Shown: one piece after another, positions 7,664 to 14,305 of the stretch
Numbering within the stretch: the stretch's first letter is position 1
Layout of the letters: each line of letters opens with the position of its first letter
NCBI RefSeq assembly: GCF_003369835.1
Contig: NZ_QPMJ01000002.1
Coordinates: 682,001 to 746,000, forward strand
Length of the DNA stretch: 64,000 bases
Direction: 5' to 3'
Origin: Halorussus rarus
GTDB taxonomy: Archaea > Halobacteriota > Halobacteria > Halobacteriales > Haladaptataceae
The notes under the pieces: generated by a model
What the model was told of the DNA's origin: nothing
The model's database searches: none
The model's input: the letters and a program-made list of their open reading frames with translations, nothing else
Position numbers and translations under genes: made by a program

Positions 7664-8857
7664 ATGGGCGAATGCTCGCACTGTGGCACAACAGATGCCC
7701 TGACCCGCAACTGCAACCACTGCGGGAAAGAGGTCTGCAGTAACTGTACTCTTCCCGAGAAACACAACTGCGCTGCAGTCGATTTCTTCGGAAAGAACTC
7801 GAAACACCTGCAGAACGACCTCGACGCTCGTCGCGATCCCGACAACGAGTCCAGCGACTCAGACACGTTCGAGTGTAGCGATTGTGGCGAGTCGTACGAG
7901 TACTTCGCCGACGCCCAGCACTGCTGTCAGGAGTCTCCCGAGCCGGTCGACAATCCACGGACTCACGGCGGGTCTGGACGAGATCGAGAGAAGGCCGATT
8001 TTTCGTCCAGTCCTGACGTCAACCCGGACGGCTCGATCAACGACGAGGACCTAAACGCCGAACTTGACCGAATCCGCGAATCGGCGACCACTGAGCAGGG
8101 ACTTTTCGATGGTTTCTCGCAGAAACTCGGACGTCTCTGGCTCAAGATCAAGCTCGGGACTCCTCGTCTGCGCACACTCGTCCTCGTTCTCGCTATCGGG
8201 ATGCTCACTGCCGGCCAGCTCGGCTTCGCGCCCGTCCCAGGCTTCCCGGTCGATACCTCTCCAGCGGAGTCCCTCGTCGATGATGCGATGAGTCCAGCAG
8301 CAAACGGTACTCACGAAACAACACGAGCGTCAGGGGGTTCTACCAACGGCGGAAGTTCTGGCTTCTTCGATCAAGATCTCAATCGAACGCGAGTCGAGTA
8401 TCTGATTCACAAAGGGATAAACGAACGGCGGCAGGAACACGGCCTCCAGCCCATTGCATTCGATACGGACCTCCGAACTATCGCTCGGTATCACAGTCGC
8501 GATATGGGCGAGGAACAGTATTTCTCTCACACGTCACCGGATGGTGAATCGATGGAGGACAGATACGAGAAGTACGATTACTCCTGTCGAGTCTCTACTG
8601 GCGGAAACCAATATGCGACAGGTGCGGAGAACATTGCATACACGTATTTCGACGAGGATGTAGTCCGCGATAACGGTGAAGTGGTTCACTACTCCAACGA
8701 AGAGGAGCTCGCGCAAGGCCTCATCAATCAGTGGATGAACTCTACGGGGCATCGGAAGAACATCCTCAAAGAGTACTGGAAGAACGAGGGTATCGGGATC
8801 TACGTGGTTGAGGTAGACGACAAGACGAGGGTGTACGCGACGCAGAATTTCTGCTAA
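7664..8857 (+). CDS. AN1-type zinc finger / CAP (SCP) domain membrane protein
   Basis: This 397-residue protein has three parts. Residues 4-36 form an AN1-like zinc finger: C4-x2-C7, C17-x2-C20, C25-x2-C28, H34-x-C36, with Cys where AN1 usually has His at position 28. A second C-x2-C pair follows near FECSDCGESY. A membrane segment lies at about 167-187 (VLVLAIGMLTAG). The C-terminal 150 residues are a CAP/SCP/PR-1 domain with ARYHSRDM, YFSHTSPDG, GAENIAY and WMNSTGHRKNIL. The likely topology is a cytoplasmic zinc finger and an outside CAP domain. CAP domains bind lipids or peptides at cell surfaces; the exact role is unknown. Confidence 0.85.
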   Translation: MGECSHCGTTDALTRNCNHCGKEVCSNCTLPEKHNCAAVDFFGKNSKHLQNDLDARRDPDNESSDSDTFECSDCGESYEYFADAQHCCQESPEPVDNPRTHGGSGRDREKADFSSSPDVNPDGSINDEDLNAELDRIRESATTEQGLFDGFSQKLGRLWLKIKLGTPRLRTLVLVLAIGMLTAGQLGFAPVPGFPVDTSPAESLVDDAMSPAANGTHETTRASGGSTNGGSSGFFDQDLNRTRVEYLIHKGINERRQEHGLQPIAFDTDLRTIARYHSRDMGEEQYFSHTSPDGESMEDRYEKYDYSCRVSTGGNQYATGAENIAYTYFDEDVVRDNGEVVHYSNEEELAQGLINQWMNSTGHRKNILKEYWKNEGIGIYVVEVDDKTRVYATQNFC

Positions 8858-8887
8858 CGCTCGCCCGTCCGCTAGAGGTTCGGTGCT

Positions 8888-9118
8888 GACATCTCCGGCT
8901 CGCTGTTCGGCAACACCAAGAACGTCCTAGTCGAGGCCGCCGGCCGCGAGCACAACACCATGCCCGACGCGGTGGAAGCAAAGCTCAACGGAATCGAGCA
9001 AGGCAAGCTCGTAGAGGGTCAATCAGACGAAGAAGAGCGTATCTCTGCCTGGCTCGGTTCTCCGGAACTCACTCGTCGGTCCACTCGCGCAGGTCAGACT
9101 TTTAACGACCGACGGTGA
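8888..9118 (+). pseudogene. gene-tail remnant (copy 2 of the MPDAV repeat)
   Basis: From 8888 the frame is open and reads DISGSLFGNTKNVLVEAAGR, then EHNTMPDAVEAKLNGIEQG, and stops at the TGA at 9116. The part from 8950 to 9020 is closely similar in DNA to 5138-5208 and 11720-11790. The reading continuous with the MPDAV segment shows that these copies come from the C-terminal end of a longer protein. The last 30 codons differ from copy 1, so copy 2 is truncated and fused to unrelated sequence. Confidence 0.55.
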
Positions 9119-9128
9119 CCCTCCGTTC

Positions 9129-9926
9129 ATGCAGGATGACGCCCGGTTCCTCGCCGACTCCCCGGACCGGCTCGCCCTCCTCACCCGACTCCGCGAGGGT
9201 GTCGCCGGCCCCGCGACCCTCGCCGATGACCTCGACTGTACGCGTCGAAGCGTCCAGCGCAACCTCGCCGCCTTCGCCGATCGGGGCTGGGTCGAACGCA
9301 GCGACGGCGGCTACCGGCTGACCACCGCCGGAGACCTCGTCGCGACGACCCACGCGGACTACCTCGACCGACTGGAGCGCCTCGACCGCTTCGCTCCGCT
9401 ATTGCGCCACCTCGACGCCGACCACGCCCCGCCGCTCTCGATGCTCGGGGACGCCGACCTTGTCGTCGCGACGCCGGAGAACCCGCAGGCACCGGTCCAC
9501 ACCTACGTCGACCGCCTCAAGCGGTTCGAGGGTGACACTGTCCGGATGTGTTCGCCCGTCCTCTCGCGCATCTTCCACGAGGCCCACGCCTCGCTGGCAA
9601 TGCGAGGGGTCCACACCGAGCTCGTGCTCTCGGAAGCGACGGCCGAGAAGGCCCGCGAACTCAATCCCCTGGAGTTCGAGACCGTTCTCCGCGTCGGCGT
9701 CCTCGACCTGTATGCCCACTCCGACCCAGTTCCGTTCGGCCTGACCGTCGGCGAGGACCGCCTATTGCTCGCGGCCTATAACGAGGAGGGACGTCTGGAA
9801 GCTTGCCTCACCTCGGACGACCCCGACCTTCTCGCATGGGCCGGTGATCTCTTCGAGCGCTACCGCGAGCGCTCGGTGAAGGTCGAACTGTCGGGTGGCT
9901 TCCCCCTCGGTCTCGGTTCGCAGTAG
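9129..9926 (+). CDS. winged-helix regulator with FilR1-type sensor domain
   Basis: This 265-residue regulator has an N-terminal winged helix (about 10-75; TLADDLDCTRRSVQRNLAAF is the DNA-binding helix pair and GYRLT the wing) and a C-terminal FilR1/middle domain (about 125-250; VLSRIFHE, LVLSEATAEKA, GLTVGEDRLLLAAY). This architecture is abundant in haloarchaea. The C-terminal domain is thought to sense a small molecule, and FilR1 in methanogens controls methanogenesis. Start ATG 9129 is 10 bases after the preceding remnant. It is monocistronic; the next gene starts 101 bases on. The regulated genes are unknown. Confidence 0.85.
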   Translation: MQDDARFLADSPDRLALLTRLREGVAGPATLADDLDCTRRSVQRNLAAFADRGWVERSDGGYRLTTAGDLVATTHADYLDRLERLDRFAPLLRHLDADHAPPLSMLGDADLVVATPENPQAPVHTYVDRLKRFEGDTVRMCSPVLSRIFHEAHASLAMRGVHTELVLSEATAEKARELNPLEFETVLRVGVLDLYAHSDPVPFGLTVGEDRLLLAAYNEEGRLEACLTSDDPDLLAWAGDLFERYRERSVKVELSGGFPLGLGSQ

Positions 9927-10027
9927 GCCGGTCCTCGACGCCAATGGTGACCCGGCCACTGAGGTGACAGCCCCTGTCACGTAGGCCCGGAGGTGACGTA
10001 AAGCCCCGACAGCGTGTTCCTCCGAGT

Positions 10028-11302
10028 ATGAAGGTCCTCGTCGCCGGCGGCACCGGCTTCGTCGGTACCGCCCTCGTTCAGGAACTGACTGCCCGCAATC
10101 ACGATGTGACCGTCCTTGCGCGCTCGCCCGAGGACGCGGACCTGCCCGCGGGGGTCGACCGCGTTACCCTCGACCTGACGAGCGCCGACGCCACCGCGGT
10201 CCGGGAGTCCCTCGCCGACCACGACGCCGTTGTCAATCTCATCGCACTCTCGCCGCTGTTCACCCCTAGCGGCGGGAACGAGATGCACGAGACGGTCCAC
10301 CTCGGCGCGACCGAAGCCCTTATCGCCGCCGCCGAGACTGCCGGTATCTCCCGGTTCGTCCAGATAAGCGCCCTCGGCGCCGACACCGACGGTGACACCC
10401 ACTACATACGGGCGAAGGGTCGGGCCGAGACGGTCGTCCGCGACTCGGCCCTCGACTGGGTCATCGTTCGCCCTTCCGTGGTCTTCGGAGACGGCGGGGA
10501 GTTCGTTGACTTCACCCGACTGCTAACGACGCCGTACGTCTCCGGCCTCCCCAGCGGCGGGAGCACCCGGTTCCAGCCCATCTGGGTCGGCGACCTGGCC
10601 CCGATGCTCGCCGACTGCGTCGACGAAGAAGACCGCGGGGGCGAGACCTACGAGCTCGGTGGGCCCGAGGTGTTAACCCTCGCGGACGTAGCTCGCCAGA
10701 TATACGCCGCCGAGGGGAAGTCACTCCGGGTACTCCCGATTCCGATGCCGCTGGCGGAACTCGGACTCACCGTCGGCGGGGCCGTCCCGGGCTTCCCCAT
10801 GGGGCCCGACCAGTACCGATCACTCCGGTTCGACAACACCGTCGGCGGGGGCGACTCCGACGCGAACGACGTACACGCCTTCGGCGTCGGCCCGGCGGAA
10901 CTCCGGACGTTCGATGACTACCTCGCCGGCGGCGACGGTGACGGGGGTTCCGAGACCGACTCCGAGTCGGTCCTCGTCGGCGTGGAGACGCTCGGTCTGT
11001 TTACGTTCCTTTCGATAGCGTGGTTCCTCCCCGAAGTCGTCGACATCTACTCGATTCCGGGACTAGTCCTGTTGATCATCCCCTCGTACTTGGTGAACAT
11101 GGTGTTCTACGACGGCTTCTTCGGCCTCGAAGCCGTCGTCTACGCGCTCGAAAGTATTGTCGGCGAGTCGCCCTCTTTGTGGGACGCTGGCCTACTGGTC
11201 ACCTACTACCTGTTCTCGGTCGCCACCGTCGCCCTCGGTCGGGCGCTGAAGCGCAGGTTCAGATTAGTCTCTGCTGACGAACAGCCCTCCAATGCCCAAT
11301 GA
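10028..11302 (+). CDS. NDUFA9-like SDR protein with C-terminal membrane anchor
   Basis: This 424-residue protein begins with a Rossmann NAD(P)-binding motif (GGTGFVG, residues 7-13) and follows the atypical short-chain dehydrogenase pattern of complex I NDUFA9-like and NmrA-type proteins (VVNLIALSP, FVQISALGA, then an IRAKGRAE segment). An Asp/Gly-rich linker (about 305-318) leads to three hydrophobic segments (about 325-345, 348-368 and 385-408) that tether it to the membrane. Many such proteins bind NADPH without a clear catalytic turnover. The stop overlaps the next start by 4 bases, so the two genes are coupled. The substrate is unknown. Confidence 0.8.
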   Translation: MKVLVAGGTGFVGTALVQELTARNHDVTVLARSPEDADLPAGVDRVTLDLTSADATAVRESLADHDAVVNLIALSPLFTPSGGNEMHETVHLGATEALIAAAETAGISRFVQISALGADTDGDTHYIRAKGRAETVVRDSALDWVIVRPSVVFGDGGEFVDFTRLLTTPYVSGLPSGGSTRFQPIWVGDLAPMLADCVDEEDRGGETYELGGPEVLTLADVARQIYAAEGKSLRVLPIPMPLAELGLTVGGAVPGFPMGPDQYRSLRFDNTVGGGDSDANDVHAFGVGPAELRTFDDYLAGGDGDGGSETDSESVLVGVETLGLFTFLSIAWFLPEVVDIYSIPGLVLLIIPSYLVNMVFYDGFFGLEAVVYALESIVGESPSLWDAGLLVTYYLFSVATVALGRALKRRFRLVSADEQPSNAQ

Positions 11303-11583
11303 CGCTTCGCTACACCGTCGCCGCTGGCTGTCTGCTCGTCGGCCTCTTGCTCGTCGTGCAGAGCCTCGTCGTCTCCCCGGAGATCACCTCCGTCGAGTGC
11401 ACCTCGTCGTCCTCGGTGAACACCACCGTGCCGAACCCGACACCCGACTGCGTCCGGACGACTGAACCTGCGACCGGCCAGCGGCTCTATACCCTCGGGC
11501 TCGGCGCTGGAATCGCTGGCCTCGGGGTCGCAATCGTCGCCCTCGACCGTCGAATTGTTCGTCGGGAGCGCAGAGCGTGTTGA
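11299..11583 (+). CDS. small membrane protein (94 aa)
   Basis: The ATG overlaps the stop of the NDUFA9-like gene (ATGA), so it is co-translated with it. Two hydrophobic segments (about residues 6-28 and 56-78) flank a short Thr/Ser- and Cys-bearing loop that probably faces outside, giving a two-pass hairpin protein. No known family is recognised. A role with the upstream membrane-anchored SDR protein is inferred only from the overlap. Confidence 0.7.
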   Translation: MTLRYTVAAGCLLVGLLLVVQSLVVSPEITSVECTSSSSVNTTVPNPTPDCVRTTEPATGQRLYTLGLGAGIAGLGVAIVALDRRIVRRERRAC

Positions 11584-11705
11584 GTGATCCTGTCGCCTTA
11601 CAGTGGAAGAAGGTAGCAGCAGTGTACGGTTTGCTCGCTGTTTTGACCTGAGCTCCGACTGATGCCGGGAGCGCGATATACGGTGTGCCACTGCCGATTC
11701 AAGCG

Positions 11706-11810
11706 GTGAGGGGTCTCGAGCACAAGACCATGTCCGACGCGGTGACGGCGAAACTCCAGGAGATCGAGCAGGGCGAGCTCGAGGATGGTGCGTTCGACAA
11801 AGGCGAGGAT
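11706..11810 (+). pseudogene. gene-tail remnant (copy 3 of the MPDAV repeat)
   Basis: The DNA around the ATG at 11730 encodes MSDAVTAKLQEIEQGELEDG and matches copies 1 and 2. After FDKGED similarity ends. The frame happens to run in-frame into the next gene, which would give a false 61-residue extension of that gene; the signal peptide at 11868 argues against using it. Confidence 0.55.
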
Positions 11811-11867
11811 ACCCCTTTGAGACCATCCACAGAAGGCTTTTGTGACAGTCGTCTGAATCGCCGGACG

Positions 11868-13082
11868 ATGCCCTCCACACGCCTCGTCTATCGAGTGGTA
11901 TCCCTCAGCGTCCTCGTTTGCGTCTGTTCGAGCACCGCTATTGCCTCGTTCGGAGTTGTCCACGGAACGACCAACAACGCCGCGACGGGATGTTTCCCCG
12001 GCGTGGACTCGATAGAGCGTGGGGAAGCCGTCGGTGACGTAGTCGAAATGAAGATGCTACTCTGTTTCACCGGATCAGTCACCATCGAAGGTCCGGGGTA
12101 TAGCGGCAAAGCGACGCTCGGGGATGGAAACAATTCCGGACACGTCACCCTACACCTGGACACCGGCGTCAACGGTTCAGCCGTCTTCGACGTCACCTCC
12201 GACCGACTTGACTCGGTACCGATGAACGCGACCGGCGACGGGTCGTTCGAGCCCGGAAACTACACCGTCACGATCCGCGACGGGAGCGGAGACGTTGCCG
12301 ATACGATCACCTTCGAGCTCGACGAACCGCAGTCCCGAACGAACGTGACAGGTGACGGCCCGACCGTGTATCGGGCGGCGAACGCCAGCTTCGAGAGCGT
12401 CGCGTCTATCGAAGACGCGATTTCCACGGGTAGGGCCGAGCCTGCCGACGCCGTCGCTGTCGGGGATACCCTCATCGTTGCCATCGAATCCGAACAACTC
12501 GCCGACGCGATGAATACCACGAACGGTTCGACCACAGAGCAGTTCTTCACCGCGTTGAATGGCAAAGCGGAGTTCCGCATCATCCAGACAAACCCCACCC
12601 CAGAGGCAAACAGAAAGTTCGCGGCGATGGGTCAGGAGAACGTGACAGCTCACCGCGTCGGGACGACCGTGTACGCTGTCGTCGAGACGGAGAACCTTAC
12701 GGTCAAATACCGCCGCGTCCTTCGAGAGACGCAGTTCGACAGCGGGGATCGATTCGCCGTTCAGTTCGGATACGACCTCCCCGACACCTGGTCACGGGCG
12801 ACCGTTCCGTCGAGTCCGATCATCGAATTCCAACCACGGTCTCAGCTGACGACCACACAGTCCCAGACGACAACACGGCCAGAAACACCGATTCCGTCAA
12901 CACACCCGGAATCGGAGACTTCCACGCTCAGGGGTTCGACGACATCTGAGCAAGTGACGTCGAAGGGAACCAGTGACGATCAGGCCGAGACTTCCGGTGT
13001 TCCGGGATTCACCGCACCGACGACGCTCCTCGCACTGCTCGGATTTGTAGTTCTGTGGATTCAGCGGTCATATAATCGATAG
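11868..13082 (+). CDS. secreted surface protein with PGF-CTERM anchor
   Basis: I start at ATG 11868 because a signal peptide begins there (LVYRVVSLSVLVCVC, then SSTAIA). An upstream in-frame ATG would include the MPDAV remnant. The mature part is beta-rich with several N-x-S/T sequons (NNS, NGS, NYT, NVT, NTT, NGST, NLT). A Thr/Ser-rich linker (about 325-370) precedes GVPGF, a hydrophobic segment and a basic end, which is the PGF-CTERM signal processed by archaeosortase ArtA, with lipid attachment. It has 404 residues. It looks like a small relative of S-layer-type BGTF-domain surface proteins; its binding partner is unknown. Confidence 0.8.
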   Translation: MPSTRLVYRVVSLSVLVCVCSSTAIASFGVVHGTTNNAATGCFPGVDSIERGEAVGDVVEMKMLLCFTGSVTIEGPGYSGKATLGDGNNSGHVTLHLDTGVNGSAVFDVTSDRLDSVPMNATGDGSFEPGNYTVTIRDGSGDVADTITFELDEPQSRTNVTGDGPTVYRAANASFESVASIEDAISTGRAEPADAVAVGDTLIVAIESEQLADAMNTTNGSTTEQFFTALNGKAEFRIIQTNPTPEANRKFAAMGQENVTAHRVGTTVYAVVETENLTVKYRRVLRETQFDSGDRFAVQFGYDLPDTWSRATVPSSPIIEFQPRSQLTTTQSQTTTRPETPIPSTHPESETSTLRGSTTSEQVTSKGTSDDQAETSGVPGFTAPTTLLALLGFVVLWIQRSYNR

Positions 13083-13392
13083 ACTCGTCTTGGTCACGTC
13101 TGTACTGGAATAGTGTCGGGAAGCCACTTGACTGCTTGCTGCCAAGCCAGATGGTGATTCCTTCGGACCAAAAGTTCCTTTCAGTTGCCTTCTCTGCGTC
13201 GTAATGCCGAACATTCATACTAGTGGTCTGATATGGTCTAACTGCGCGTAGTACGGGGATTTCGATACCGGGCGGGGAGGAGACCGACCCCGCCGCGCAG
13301 ATCACGTCCAGACCTTGGACGCACCCATCTTACTTTCACTTCCGGTCCGGGTATGGCTCACCTCTTAGTCACACTCCCGTGCATAGCCAGAT
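13083..13392. other. intergenic stretch
   Basis: No gene is supported. The 16-base string TACTTTCACTTCCGGT at 13331-13346 repeats the one at 7410-7425. A minus-strand frame across 13009-13305 overlaps the end of the secreted protein gene and has no recognisable features. The promoter of the 66-residue gene is expected in the last 50 bases. Confidence 0.35.
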
Positions 13393-13593
13393 ATGTCGCA
13401 GCAAACGCAGAAACCGCAGAGTGAGAGGACCGACTACGGCGCGACCATGGTCGAGCTCGCCAAGCGCCCCGACGGCACGTGGGAGGCGACCCAGCCCGGC
13501 CTCGACGTCGTCGGGACCGGGCCGTCCGCCGCGCGAGCGACAGAGGACATGGCCGCCACAATCGCCGACCAGTTCGACACTACGGATGCCTAG
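13393..13593 (+). CDS. small HicB-like protein
   Basis: This 66-residue protein has the core YGATMVELAKRPDGTWEATQ, then GVGPSAARATEDMA-type residues (here VVGTGPSAARATEDMAATIA). The strand-turn-strand followed by a helix is the pattern of the HicB partial RNase-H fold found in antitoxins, though no DNA-binding tail is present. Its end overlaps the start of a frameshifted gene (13587-13854), giving a two-gene module like a toxin-antitoxin pair. A broken relative of its second half lies at 6255-6330 on the other strand. The HicB assignment is by pattern only. Confidence 0.5.
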   Translation: MSQQTQKPQSERTDYGATMVELAKRPDGTWEATQPGLDVVGTGPSAARATEDMAATIADQFDTTDA

Positions 13594-13854
13594 GTCGCGA
13601 CTTGCAGCGCTCGCGCCAAAGGGAAAGGCCGACCTACTCGGTGAGATTGCGAACGAGCTCGTCGACCTCCGCCCGGACCTCACCCGATTCTCGCCGCCCG
13701 CCACCTGGTCCTTCGGTCGGCGCCCCATTTCGTCGGACTCCAGCCCGACGGCCACGCCGTCTACAACTGGCAATACACTAGATTCGCGTCAGCGGTTCCG
13801 TTCGATGACGAGGATGTCTACGGTGGCGAGTCGGAGATGGTCGCGCGCGGATAA
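13587..13854 (+). pseudogene. frameshifted partner gene of the HicB-like protein
   Basis: Starting at ATG 13587, inside the previous stop, the frame reads MPRSRLAALAPKGKADLLGE and LVDLRPDLTR. Near 13690 the protein-like reading moves to another frame: ILAARHLVLRSAPHFVG, then AVYNWQYTRFASAVPFDDED, ending at the TAA at 13852. A single indel separates the halves. The original product would have about 88 residues. Family unknown; the coupling suggests it was the partner, possibly the toxin, of the small protein before it. Confidence 0.55.
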
Positions 13855-14117
13855 CATCCATCAACGAGACGTCCCGGAATCAAGAGTATGTCTGGGTGCA
13901 TCCCGACTTCTGTGACCGGATACCCTAACTGATTCACAGTGTCGACTGGCAGTCTAATCGCTATCGAGTTGTAGTCTGTCGTTGAAAACCATGGCTTCAC
14001 GCCGTCGCACCGGCGCGAAGTCCCTACCCATGGCAGGCATGTGGTCACCGATCGAGGTGACCAACCAAACCTATGCAGTCAGTACTGACGTGCATCTTAC
14101 TTGTTTGAACGACAACG

Positions 14118-14190
14118 TTTAAAAGTTATGTATTCTGATACTATGCGGGTAGTTGTCGAAGTAAAAATTGAAACACAAAACACTTAATGG
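14118..14190 (+). promoter_or_regulatory. promoter region of the S-layer gene
   Basis: Two TATA-like boxes are visible, TTTAAAAG at 14118-14125 and ACTTAATGG at 14182-14190, within an A/T-rich stretch (14100-14200). Transcription from the second would begin near 14212 and give a leader of about 90 bases, as is usual for haloarchaeal S-layer genes, whereas most genes here look leaderless. The rest of 13855-14305 holds no gene I can support; a 43-codon frame at 13991 has no features. Confidence 0.5.
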
Positions 14191-14305
14191 TAGGATTACA
14201 TTTCTCCGACTGTACCCCTACCCGACAGGTGTTAAGTAACGTTGCTCGCCTCCCCAGAGGATTGCGCAACCGAAAGACTCCTGTCAACGAAGACAACCCC
14301 CAACC

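Noticed and set aside
11685-11867. 61-codon N-terminal extension of the secreted PGF-CTERM protein
   Set aside because: It would put the signal peptide inside the protein and consists of the MPDAV remnant; ATG 11868 gives a normal signal peptide.
7401-13305. Two minus-strand frames with a shared TIWL segment (about 7590 and 13140)
   Set aside because: Similarity is limited to a few residues in gaps, with no start codon or conserved extension.
13991-14122. 43-codon frame before the S-layer gene
   Set aside because: Lies in the promoter region; no protein-like features and no ribosome-binding site.
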